From 4572-123 sp964418755 (GTDB lineage Bacteria; Desulfobacterota; Desulfobacteria; Desulfobacterales; 4572-123), in contig CAYQNS010000135.1 in assembly GCA_964418755.1 (NCBI GenBank), positions 1 to 11,188 of the forward strand: a stretch of DNA of 11,188 nt, given 5' to 3'. Under the pieces are notes generated by a model. The model had not been told where the DNA came from and did not search any database. It saw only the letters and a program-made list of their open reading frames with translations. The first letter of the stretch is position 1, and every line of letters begins with the position of its first letter. This document shows positions 1-6,562 of this stretch, piece after piece. Made by a program: the position numbers and the translations under genes.

Positions 1-35
1 TTTTTTGCCCGATAAAAATCTGTCCTTGATAAAGG

Positions 36-248
36 TTATAAAACCTGGACTACCCGATATCCCACTGAGATGATGGCATCGAGGTTATAGAAATTGGTAT
101 TGTAATTTTTACCATCAGCGGCAGTTGTTCGGAATTTCCGAATAACTGAAACCTGCTCAAGTTCGACACTGGAAAAAATGTTTTTCAGATGCTCATTGAT
201 GGTGGGGACAGCAACGTCGAACAATTGCGCCATCAGCTTCTGTGTCAT
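36..248 (-). pseudogene. RhuM-family protein, internal fragment (decayed)
   Basis: The translation reads MTQKLMAQLF...TINEHLKNIF...TTAADGKNYNTNFYNLDAIISVGYRV, which is the conserved N-terminal segment of the RhuM (virulence RhuM / Fic-associated DNA-binding) family: an HTH-like region followed by the TTAADGK..YYNLD.IISVGYRV signature. Family members are roughly 300 residues or more. Here homology begins abruptly at about codon 1, without the usual N-terminal leader, and stops right after GYRV, where the frame runs into a stop after four unrelated residues. It is read in a different frame from the methyltransferase fragment directly upstream, so the two are joined by a deletion rather than forming a working fusion. 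RhuM genes often sit within type I or III restriction-modification loci, which fits the upstream remnant. No function is expected. Identity as RhuM is fairly sure, from recognition of the motif only. Confidence 0.72.
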
Positions 249-610
249 CCGATCCGGGCTTTTTTACATTCAGGGTGTAGGCGGTTGGGTCGGCGAAAGC
301 GTCGATATTGAGCAGCGACTGACCGCCTCTGGTCTCGACATCCAGCAGGTAGTGGAGCATGTAGTCTTCACGCAATGATGGATTGGATTGCAGCAATTTT
401 GGCCTTTAATTCCTTCTTGCGTGTATCGTCGGCCTGCCCAAAGGCATCTTCCACGATTTTCAGCAAGTCTTTTTCGATGAATTCCAGAATCTGCTCTGAC
501 TTGGCGTGCATGATACGGTAGAAACCGAAATCCAGGTCGGGCTGATCGAGCTGAAAGAGTTCCCGTAATTTCTTTATTAATCGTTTTCTTAATTGTTCCG
601 CTGAAGGCAT
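249..610 (-). pseudogene. Adenine-specific DNA methyltransferase (Mod-type), catalytic core deleted
   Basis: This is what remains of a site-specific DNA-methyltransferase gene of a type III-like restriction-modification system. It starts at the ATG at 610 (MPSAEQLRKRLIKKL), with a strong AGGAGAAGGA ribosome site just upstream. The first 80 codons (FQLDQPDLDFGFYRIMHAKSEQ..EFIEKDLL) match the conserved N-terminus of this family. They end at a stop at 368-370. From about 395 a second stretch in another frame (LREDYMLHYLLDVETRG, then SLLNIDAFADP.AYTLNVKKPGSD) matches a segment that in intact proteins lies after the catalytic domain. The whole S-adenosylmethionine and DPPY-type catalytic region is absent, so several hundred residues were lost near 385-395. 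The second piece breaks off at about 249, where RhuM sequence begins in the third frame. The gene cannot encode an active enzyme. The assignment relies on remembered family motifs. Confidence 0.75.
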
Positions 611-1209
611 GTTTCCTTCTCCTGATTTGACGGATTTTCTTTGTCTGTGGTCCATTTCAAGGGGTTATCTGTGATGTATTGCCGAATACGTCCTAAATCA
701 TCATCGTTCCGTACAATATGTTCATAATAGTTCCGTTGCCATAATTTTATACCGGATGTGCGATGTAATCGGTTGATGTATTTGGCCGTAACCATTTTAA
801 ATCGACCAATTAATTTGGGTAATGTCATATTGCGCCGTTGTTTTCGGTTCTGTAGGGGCAATTCATGATGTAGGGGCAATTCATGAATTGCCCCTACATC
901 ATGAATTGCCCCACCACGGTGACTCGATTTGTCAATGTGATCAGTAATAACGACAATGCCATGAAAATGGTTTGGCATAATTATAAAATGATCCAATTCC
1001 ACATGTGGATAATGATTTGGTAAATCATTCCACACATTTTGAACAAAACATCCAGCATCATTTAACACCATTTCTCCATCAACAATATCGCCGAACAGGC
1101 ATTCCCTGTTTTGTATACAAACAGTCACGAAATACGCACCCGCCTGCGAATAATCATATCCCCGCAAACGGATAGATTTGCGATGATGTGCGGCAGGATT
1201 GTATTTCAT
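589..1209 (-). CDS. REP-associated tyrosine transposase (RAYT, Y1/HUH family)
   Basis: This 206-residue protein is a single-strand DNA transposase of the IS200/IS605-like TnpA_REP group, which binds REP hairpins and cleaves next to them through a tyrosine. It has the family N-terminus (RKSIRLRGYDYSQAGAYFVTVCIQNR, residues 10-35), the HUH metal motif IIMPNHFHGIV (H81 and H83), and the catalytic region WQRNYYEHIVRNDDDLGRIRQYI (Y161 or Y162, residues 157-179). All key residues are present and the length is normal. I chose the ATG at 1209 because family homology begins there and GGTGGAAAG lies just upstream; the frame is open further back but that part has no family character. Residues 99-120 (GGAIHDVGAIHELPLHHELPLQ) are encoded by a palindromic repeat. 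The last residues are encoded by the mod ribosome site and start, and the stop lies inside mod. It is placed between an HTH gene and mod, so it looks inserted. Confidence 0.9.
   Translation of the reverse strand: MKYNPAAHHRKSIRLRGYDYSQAGAYFVTVCIQNRECLFGDIVDGEMVLNDAGCFVQNVWNDLPNHYPHVELDHFIIMPNHFHGIVVITDHIDKSSHRGGAIHDVGAIHELPLHHELPLQNRKQRRNMTLPKLIGRFKMVTAKYINRLHRTSGIKLWQRNYYEHIVRNDDDLGRIRQYITDNPLKWTTDKENPSNQEKETCLQRNN
855..912. repeat. Perfect 58-bp palindrome made of 18-bp REP-like units, inside the RAYT gene
   Basis: The sequence is its own reverse complement over 58 bases, centred between 883 and 884 in the core AATTCATGAATT. It is built from the unit GTAGGGGCAATTCATGAT: two tandem plus-strand copies (852-869 and 870-887, the second ending in A) and their mirror images on the other strand. 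A GTAG tetranucleotide followed by a GGGGC...GCCCC hairpin is the layout of REP sequences recognised by RAYT transposases in enterobacteria; that these are this RAYT's own substrates is inference. Because the unit is 18 bases, copies can be gained or lost without breaking the RAYT frame; on the minus strand it reads GAIHDV-GAIHEL-PLHHEL-PL. Confidence 0.9.
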
Positions 1210-1273
1210 ATCACTTTCCACCGAATCGTGAAGACCGGTGTGGATGTTTTTTCTGTTGCATGGTAGTCCGTTA

Positions 1274-1483
1274 TCATTTGTTCGAGTCTTTTTTTGTATT
1301 CTCCGCAGCACTGCCGGCTTCGACCCATGCATCAACCTGATCCTTTTTAAATTTCCAGAGACGCCCCATGCGATGGGCCGGCATGCCATATTTATCAATC
1401 CATTTATAAACAGTATCATTGCTGACACCGAGGTGCTTGCATATCTCGCTTATGGATAACCAGCGGTTTTCCATCTCGGTCAT
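1274..1483 (-). CDS. Small helix-turn-helix DNA-binding protein, excisionase/MerR-like
   Basis: This 69-residue protein is almost entirely one winged-helix domain of the excisionase type (HTH_17): WLSISEICKHLGVSNDTVYKW (about residues 8-28) is the helix-turn-helix, and MPAHRMGRLWKFKKDQVDAWV (about 34-54) is the wing and following helix. The C-terminal tail AENTKKDSNK is polar. It probably binds DNA at its own promoter or elsewhere in the R-M locus. The ATG at 1483 has GAGGA nine bases upstream and a sigma70-type promoter about 65 bases upstream. Almost identical small HTH genes are typically found as the first gene of R-M islands of this methyltransferase type, so its original neighbour was probably mod, now separated from it by the RAYT. 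The gene itself looks intact. Its exact target is unknown. Confidence 0.85.
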   Translation of the reverse strand: MTEMENRWLSISEICKHLGVSNDTVYKWIDKYGMPAHRMGRLWKFKKDQVDAWVEAGSAAENTKKDSNK

Positions 1484-1547
1484 TTTTTAATTTCCTCACA
1501 TCTCGGGTTTATAAATGCGCCCGCCAGAGGCGAAATAGGAGGGGATA

Positions 1548-1576
1548 AGTATAGTTTTTTTCAAGTAAAAAATCAA
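1548..1576 (-). promoter_or_regulatory. Sigma70-type promoter of the HTH gene
   Basis: On the minus strand a -35 box TTGATT (1571-1576) and a -10 box TATACT (1548-1553) are separated by exactly 17 bases. The match is 4 of 6 and 5 of 6 to consensus. Transcription would start near 1541, giving a leader of about 58 bases before the ATG at 1483. It lies in the 157-bp gap after rmuC, so the HTH gene can be expressed independently of rmuC. Confidence 0.6.
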
Positions 1577-1640
1577 CCGATCTTTGCCGATTTAAGCCGA
1601 TTACCTCCTGACGCAGACGATATCAGACGTTTTGTTCTGC

Positions 1641-3257
1641 TCATTTTTCTTCAATAGATTGCTGTGGTTTTTCGATATCTTCAGTTTCGGCAATCTCCGT
1701 CACTGTTCGTGGAAGCGGCCTTTTCACCGGCACCCCGAGCTCGGAGAACCTGCTTGCCTGGTTGATTACGTTCCCCTTGCCGCGCACCAGGCGATTCATT
1801 GCCTCCTCGTAAGTACACTGTGTGGTATCGAGCTGTTTCCCCAGCTTTTCCATGCTTTCTACAAAAAGCCGCAGTTTGTCGTAAATTGCACTTGCTCTAT
1901 GGAAAATTGCCTGGGCATTTCTGTTTTGCCGTTCGTAGCGCCAGATGTTCTCGATGGTCTTGAGGGTGGCCAGCAGAGTTGATGGCGTAACCACAATGAT
2001 TTTTTTTTCAAAGGCATAGGAATAAAGAGTCATGTCCCCCCTGAAAGCCGCAACAAAAGCCGCCTCCACGGGCATGAACATCAGGACAAAATCAAGACTG
2101 CGAAGCCCCTTCAGCGCCGAATAATCCTTTCTGCTGAGTCCTTTTATATGGGCACGGACAGATGCCATATGTTCAGACAGAGCCTTTTTTTGCACGCTGC
2201 CTTCCTCTGCCCTCGCGTACCGCTCATAGGCAACCAGCGACACCTTGGCGTCAACCACCACATCTTTTTCTTCCGGCAGGTGGACGATCACATCCGGTTT
2301 GAGCAATTTGCCGTTCGCGTCTCTGAAACCGCCCTGGGTCTCGTATTCGACACCTTTTCGAAGGCCCGACTGTTCCAGTACCCGTTCCAGGATCAGCTCA
2401 CCCCAGGTTCCCATGGCCTTCTTGTCGCCTTTGAGGGCCCGGGTCAGGTTGATGGCTTCCTGATTGATCTGCTGATTCAGGTCACGCAGGATTTCGATTT
2501 CCTTTTTGAGCGAGGCCCGCTGTCCGGCTTCGTGTACATAGACGGTATCCACCTTTTGTCTGAACTCGTTGAGCTGCTCACGAAAAGGATCTAAAAGGCC
2601 CTTGAGCCCCGCCCTGCTCTGCTCACTGAACGATTTTCCCTTCTCCTCCAGGATCTCCTGGGCAAGTACCCGGAACTGGTTGGTCAGTTCGCTTTTTGCC
2701 TCATCCAGCAGCGCCAGTTTTTCTTCGGCCTGTTTTCTCTCCTGCTCCATCTGTGTCTGGAGCCGGCTCTCTACCGATTTCCGGTTTGAAAGCTGCTCCT
2801 TGAGATCGTCAATGGTCCTCTCTCGCAGGTCAAGTTTTTTATTGACGTTCATTAGATTGGCAGTGCGTTCCTTTTCCCGGGCCAAATCAGCAGTGAATGT
2901 GCGCAACTCTTTTTCGAGCTCCCGATATTGTTTCTCGGATTGTGAAAGATCCTCCTTGATCTCGCTCATCGAATTGTTTTTCTGCTGCTCCACAGCCAGA
3001 TTTTTTTCCAGCCGGCTGCAATCGTCTTTAAGCTGTTTTTCCTGCGCCGTAATGTCCGACAACCGGCTTTCAAGTAGACGGATCACCTCATCCCGTTCGG
3101 TAGCGATAGTATTCAGCTGCTTAATTTCCGGCTCTCTGGCCGCTTTCCCGGCGTTATGGGCTTTGGAAATCATCGGCCGCATGATCAACCAGACAATCAT
3201 CGCGCTAGCCAGAAATGATAATGAAATCGCAAGTAGTACTCCGGATTCAAAGAACAC
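1641..3257 (-). CDS. rmuC: DNA recombination protein RmuC
   Basis: This is a 538-residue RmuC-family protein. In E. coli RmuC influences recombination, notably inversion between short inverted repeats, and is thought to be a nuclease because of its PD-(D/E)xK-like fold. The order seen here is a membrane-anchor helix near the N-terminus (LLAISLSFLASAMIVWLIM, about residues 8-26), a long charged coiled coil (about 45-270, rich in E, K, Q and R), then the conserved RmuC domain. That domain begins at GTWGELILERVLEQSGL (283-299) and contains the family signature KPDVIVHLPEEKDVVVDAKV (320-339), with the D..DAK residues of the nuclease-like core. I prefer the GTG at 3257 because AAGGAG lies exactly seven bases upstream; the ATG ATG at 3282-3287 in the same frame has no ribosome site. 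The length is close to other family members. It is monocistronic by spacing. Confidence 0.93.
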   Translation of the reverse strand: MFFESGVLLAISLSFLASAMIVWLIMRPMISKAHNAGKAAREPEIKQLNTIATERDEVIRLLESRLSDITAQEKQLKDDCSRLEKNLAVEQQKNNSMSEIKEDLSQSEKQYRELEKELRTFTADLAREKERTANLMNVNKKLDLRERTIDDLKEQLSNRKSVESRLQTQMEQERKQAEEKLALLDEAKSELTNQFRVLAQEILEEKGKSFSEQSRAGLKGLLDPFREQLNEFRQKVDTVYVHEAGQRASLKKEIEILRDLNQQINQEAINLTRALKGDKKAMGTWGELILERVLEQSGLRKGVEYETQGGFRDANGKLLKPDVIVHLPEEKDVVVDAKVSLVAYERYARAEEGSVQKKALSEHMASVRAHIKGLSRKDYSALKGLRSLDFVLMFMPVEAAFVAAFRGDMTLYSYAFEKKIIVVTPSTLLATLKTIENIWRYERQNRNAQAIFHRASAIYDKLRLFVESMEKLGKQLDTTQCTYEEAMNRLVRGKGNVINQASRFSELGVPVKRPLPRTVTEIAETEDIEKPQQSIEEK

Positions 3258-3587
3258 GATAAAACTCCTTTTGAGAAAAAGCATCATAGGTAGTAGTGAT
3301 CTGCATGTTTTTTACCCCTGCGCCCACCGCATTGTCAATCCTGAGTTGTTCCAGCAAGACACCATATGCCTATTATTTTTTTAAAAACGTCCATGAACAG
3401 CGTATCCGAAAGAATCAAGCAAAAATTGCCTTCCAGCTTCACCATTGATTCCCCCAAGTATTTATGTTAGTAAATCATGGCGTTAGGATCTCACCTGATG
3501 TAGCATGAAATTTACGAATTTAATTTTGTCAATCCGGCATTTAAATCCTGCAACACGAAGGCAAATGGCCCGGAGGTGCAAGCAAAG
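3258..3587. other. Divergent intergenic region between rmuC and the S1P-lyase-like gene
   Basis: This 330-bp AT-rich non-coding stretch separates two divergently transcribed genes. It holds the rmuC ribosome site and candidate promoter at its left end. At its right end it holds GGAGG (3572-3576), eleven bases before the preferred ATG of the lyase gene. A small inverted repeat, AAATT-TACG-AATTT (3508-3521), lies upstream of the lyase gene and could be a weak operator. I found no convincing plus-strand promoter: TTGATT (3452-3457) with a 17-base spacer leads only to a poor -10. No RNA gene or terminator is visible. Confidence 0.5.
3309..3338 (-). promoter_or_regulatory. Candidate sigma70 promoter of rmuC
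   Basis: On the minus strand a perfect -35 TTGACA (3333-3338) is followed after 18 bases by TAAAAA (3309-3314), a 4-of-6 match to the -10 consensus. The predicted start near 3302 gives a leader of about 45 bases to the GTG at 3257 and includes the AAGGAG at 3265-3270. Confidence 0.45.
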
Positions 3588-5054
3588 ATGGAATCCAACC
3601 AGATAAGCATTCCCCAAAAAAGTCGGCCCCGAGAAGAAGTCCTTGATGCCATGCGATCGTTCGGCCAGGAAGACCCTGATTATAAAAGCGGCAAAATCTG
3701 GAGTCTGGTCTACTACCTGGGCGAGGAATATACACAGTTTTTAAAAGACGCCCACGGCATGTTTTTTTCCGCTAACGGCTTAAATCCCATGGCTTTCAAA
3801 AGCTTAAAGCGCTTTGAGTCCGAGGTCATCCGCATGACCGCCACGCTGCTGCACGGTGATGAAAACGTCTGCGGCACCATGACGGCCGGAGGTACGGAAA
3901 GCTGCCTCCTGGCAGTCAAAACATACCGCGACCTGGCAAAAAGCAAACGATTGCCTGTCGGAAAGCCGGAGATGATCCTTCCGGAATCGGCCCATGTGGC
4001 ATGGGAAAAGGGTGCAAAATACTTTGGCGTCAAGGCGGTCCATGCACCCTTGGATAAAAATTTCTGTGTTGATGTGAATGCTGTAAAAAGAAAAATAAAC
4101 CGCCGCACCATCATGATCCTCGGCTCCGCGCCTCAATATCCCCAAGGCATGATCGACCCCATCGAAGATCTTGGAAAACTCGCGGAGGAAAAAAATATTC
4201 CTCTCCACGTAGACGCCTGTGTGGGGGGTTATCTTCTGCCGTTTGTCGAACAACTCGGCCACCGGGTTCCGCTGTTTGATTTCCGGGTACCAGGCGTAAC
4301 GTCCATATCCGCCGATACTCACAAATACGGTTATGCAGCCAAAGGTGCATCCACCATTTTATATCGCAATATCGATTATCTGAAACACCAGATATTTGTT
4401 TACGAAAACTGGCCCGGCGGCGTTTTCGCGTCACCGGCCATCCTCGGCACCCGGCCCGGCGGCAGCATTGCAGCGGCCTGGGCTGCCATGCAGGCCATGG
4501 GCCAGGAGGGGTATCTTGAAAATGCCCGGGCCATCATGAAAACCACCCGCCGCCTGATAGACGGGGTCAATCGTATTAATGGCCTGAAGGTGCTGGGAGA
4601 CCCGCCCATGAGCCTTTTTGCCTTTCATTCCACGGACAAAAAGGTGAATATCTATGCCGTAGGTGACCGCATGGAGAAAAATGGCTGGCATATCGACCGT
4701 CAGCAAAGACCCGAATGCCTGCACGCCATGGTCACGCCCCTGCATTCGGATGTGGCTTCACGCTATCTCACCGATCTGGCCGAGGCAGTCGAGCATGTCC
4801 GGCTTCACCCGGAACTGGCCATGCAGGGTGCAGCCGCCATGTATGGCATGATCGCCAATGTGCCTCTGCGGGGTATGATCCGCAAAGAGGTACTGAAGAT
4901 GATGACGGATATGTACGGCCCTGCCGGGAAAATGCCGGACCTGGCAAACAGTGAACTTCCCGAAGACACAGGAGATGCGATCGGGCAAAAGACGAATTGG
5001 GCCCAAAAAGCGGCCATGGCCTTTGTAAGATTGAAACGGAAATTCGGGCGGTAA
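3588..5054 (+). CDS. Sphingosine-1-phosphate lyase-like PLP-dependent enzyme
   Basis: This 488-residue protein belongs to the group II PLP-dependent decarboxylase fold, in the sphingosine-1-phosphate lyase branch. Those enzymes cleave phosphorylated long-chain bases into an aldehyde and phosphoethanolamine. The cofactor lysine is K246 in SISADTHKYGYAAKG; the eukaryotic lyase has APKG where this protein has AAKG. The phosphate-binding TAGGTESCLLAV is at residues 99-110, a stacking histidine is likely H136 (ESAHVAWEKGA), and the cofactor-nitrogen aspartate is D209 (HVDACVGGYL). The C-terminal AAAMYGMIANVP resembles the AAIYGM segment of animal S1P lyase, which favours this branch over glutamate or tyrosine decarboxylases. 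It has no membrane helix at the N-terminus, as in other bacterial members. The ATG at 3588 follows GGAGG by eleven bases; an in-frame GTG at 3576 overlaps that site and is less likely. No sphingolipid synthesis gene is nearby, so the true substrate is unproven. Confidence 0.85.
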   Translation: MESNQISIPQKSRPREEVLDAMRSFGQEDPDYKSGKIWSLVYYLGEEYTQFLKDAHGMFFSANGLNPMAFKSLKRFESEVIRMTATLLHGDENVCGTMTAGGTESCLLAVKTYRDLAKSKRLPVGKPEMILPESAHVAWEKGAKYFGVKAVHAPLDKNFCVDVNAVKRKINRRTIMILGSAPQYPQGMIDPIEDLGKLAEEKNIPLHVDACVGGYLLPFVEQLGHRVPLFDFRVPGVTSISADTHKYGYAAKGASTILYRNIDYLKHQIFVYENWPGGVFASPAILGTRPGGSIAAAWAAMQAMGQEGYLENARAIMKTTRRLIDGVNRINGLKVLGDPPMSLFAFHSTDKKVNIYAVGDRMEKNGWHIDRQQRPECLHAMVTPLHSDVASRYLTDLAEAVEHVRLHPELAMQGAAAMYGMIANVPLRGMIRKEVLKMMTDMYGPAGKMPDLANSELPEDTGDAIGQKTNWAQKAAMAFVRLKRKFGR

Positions 5055-5060
5055 GCCGGA

Positions 5061-5132
5061 AATTAAAGAAAATAGAATAGAGGATAGGGGATAGAAGACA
5101 GAGGGCAGAGATCGGAAGTCAGAGGTCGGAGA
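5061..5132 (+). repeat. Purine-rich tract between convergent genes
   Basis: 58 of these 72 bases are purines on the plus strand, arranged as loose repeats of AGAGG, GATAG and TCGGAG words. It begins six bases after the lyase stop. On the transporter transcript (minus strand) the same sequence is C/U-rich with only five G, which is the composition of Rho-loading sites. No hairpin-type terminator is seen in this gap. The word GAATAGAGGA (5075-5084) recurs exactly at the end of the patatin gene (7839-7848). Confidence 0.5.
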
Positions 5133-5148
5133 TTGCCGGAATACCTTA

Positions 5149-6360
5149 TTATTTTGAATTGCCGGTCGAGCGCTTCACGGATTTACGGAGAGAGACCGCC
5201 AGCGGCAGGGTAAGCAGGGCCGTGGCGCCAATGACCATAATCGTAAATCGAATGTCAAACCGGTCGCTGAGATTGCCGAAAATCATAGGTGCCATGGCAC
5301 CGCCGGCAATCACGAAGGTATAGAAAAGGCCGAATACGCGGCTCAGCCGCTGAGGGGCGACAAAATCAGCCACCGTTCCGTAGAATACGGAAGATGTGCC
5401 GTTAAGGGCCGCACCCAGAATTGGCAGAAAAATAAATATCCCTTTCAGCGGCAGGCACAGCAATAGAAAAATACCCCCGGCCGTAATCCCTTCGGTGATT
5501 AAAACCGTGGGGATGATTCCCAGCCGTTCGGCAATAAGCCCGCATATAAATTTTCCGGCAGCCCCTCCGATAAAGGCAAGGGAGAGTGCAAAACCGGTGG
5601 ATTCCACCGGCAGCCCCTGCGAAATCAGAAAAAACGGCAGCAGCGTAAACAGGCCGGTGCGGACAGCCGTGTCCAGCATCCCCATGGCCGAAAGCAGTGA
5701 AAACCCCAGTCGGTCTTCGATGCCCCAGCCTTTTATTAAGGCATTTTCCCTGCGGGCTTTAATTTTATCGGGTGCATCCCCGGCGTGTAATTTTTGTAAG
5801 GCAAAGCCGGAAATAAACATTACCAGGATACCGACAAAACCAAAAATAACCCCCACCATACGCCAGTCCACCACGGTTAAAGCCAGGGCCGCCAAAGCCG
5901 GAAACGTAAATTTCCCCACATCTCCCGAAAAATTAAAGGTGCCCAAAGCCGCCCGCCGCCCGCCATGCTGATAGGCCCGGGAAACCATTGAAGAGGAGAG
6001 AGGATGATGTACACCCCCGGCAAAACCGCTGATCAACAGGAGAACCAGTAAAGAGAAAAAACCGGTAGCCAGACCAACGGCCATAAAACTGACGGCGGTG
6101 ACCATCGTGCCCGCGATCAGGAGGAAACGCTCACCGAAGCGCTCGGACAGAAACCCCGCCGGAATCTGAAAAAGGGCCATGGCCCCCTCAAAGCACGTAA
6201 TGAAAAGCCCGACCTGGGTCAGGCTGAGATCAAAGGCAATCTGCCACAGGGGTAGAAAAACAAATAATCCATCGGCGATTCCATCACAAAAAAAATGGAA
6301 TGAGCAGCCGCAGGCAAGCACTTTGCCGCGATGACCCGGCCTGATCTTGAACAGTGCCAT
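5149..6360 (-). CDS. Major facilitator superfamily transporter
   Basis: This 403-residue inner-membrane protein has about twelve hydrophobic segments in two halves, joined by a charged loop near residues 190-212 (LQKLHAGDAPDKIKARRENA). The MFS A-motif-like loop is at GFLSERFGERFLL (about 69-81) and is repeated in the second half at GLIAERLGIIPTV. GGVHHPLSSSMVSRAY (about 114-129) resembles the G..HP..S.LVSR motif of the fosmidomycin-resistance / sugar-phosphate-like MFS branch. It presumably exports or imports a small molecule by proton coupling; the substrate cannot be told from the sequence. The ATG at 6360 follows GGCGGGAAAAG. It is convergent with the lyase gene and has its own promoter, so the two are not an operon. 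A C-terminal basic tail (LRKSVKRSTGNSK) is consistent with a cytoplasmic end. Confidence 0.88.
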   Translation of the reverse strand: MALFKIRPGHRGKVLACGCSFHFFCDGIADGLFVFLPLWQIAFDLSLTQVGLFITCFEGAMALFQIPAGFLSERFGERFLLIAGTMVTAVSFMAVGLATGFFSLLVLLLISGFAGGVHHPLSSSMVSRAYQHGGRRAALGTFNFSGDVGKFTFPALAALALTVVDWRMVGVIFGFVGILVMFISGFALQKLHAGDAPDKIKARRENALIKGWGIEDRLGFSLLSAMGMLDTAVRTGLFTLLPFFLISQGLPVESTGFALSLAFIGGAAGKFICGLIAERLGIIPTVLITEGITAGGIFLLLCLPLKGIFIFLPILGAALNGTSSVFYGTVADFVAPQRLSRVFGLFYTFVIAGGAMAPMIFGNLSDRFDIRFTIMVIGATALLTLPLAVSLRKSVKRSTGNSK

Positions 6361-6402
6361 CTTTTCCCGCCTTAAAGACCCTTAGAATATTCGATTTGTA
6401 AT

Positions 6403-6431
6403 ATTATACCCAAAAGCTTTTGCAGAGCTAA
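6403..6431 (-). promoter_or_regulatory. Candidate promoter of the MFS gene with a palindrome in its spacer
   Basis: On the minus strand a perfect -10 TATAAT (6403-6408) lies about 43 bases before the transporter ATG. The -35 at 17 bases is poor (TTAGCT, 6426-6431). The spacer contains the perfect 12-bp palindrome CAAAAGCTTTTG (6411-6422). A weak -35 combined with a palindrome in the spacer is the arrangement of regulated promoters; that it is an operator is inference. Confidence 0.42.
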
Positions 6432-6484
6432 TCCAACAGGGGCGGTTTGTCAAGTAGAAGAAACGTCTACCCCGGGGCAGGCCC

Positions 6485-6514
6485 ATTTGTAAAGTGACAC
6501 TTCGTTTTACAAAT
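6485..6514. repeat. Inverted repeat ATTTGTAAA / TTTACAAAT
   Basis: Two perfect 9-bp arms (6485-6493 and 6506-6514) are separated by 12 bases. A smaller nested inverted repeat AAGTG-A-CACTT spans the inner end of the left arm. There is no T-run after it, so a terminator is unlikely. It could be an operator for a dimeric regulator or the end of a lost mobile element. Confidence 0.5.
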
Positions 6515-6562
6515 ATCAAATGCGTTTGCTCTGGGATCTGCCACGGCTAAAAAATCCATATT

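Noticed and set aside
852..912. CRISPR array
   Set aside because: The repeats are contiguous and inverted, with no spacers of uniform length, and lie within a transposase coding sequence.
1210..1428. N-terminal extension of the RAYT to an upstream in-frame ATG at 1428
   Set aside because: The extra 73 residues overlap the HTH gene in another frame and have no resemblance to RAYT N-termini; family homology starts at the ATG at 1209.
3258..3287. ATG ATG at 3282-3287 as the rmuC start
   Set aside because: No ribosome site precedes it, whereas the GTG at 3257 has AAGGAG at ideal distance and starts just before the membrane helix.
2569..3384. 271-residue open frame on the plus strand, opposite rmuC
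   Set aside because: It is a Ser/Arg/Phe-rich mirror of the RmuC coiled coil with no family features; codon bias of the rmuC strand explains its openness.
3804..4322. 172-residue open frame on the minus strand within the lyase gene
   Set aside because: It lies wholly opposite a well-recognised enzyme, has no ribosome site, and shows no known domain.
5396..5971. 191-residue plus-strand frame inside the MFS gene
   Set aside because: Pro/Ser/Arg-rich antisense translation of membrane helices; no domain and fully covered by the transporter.
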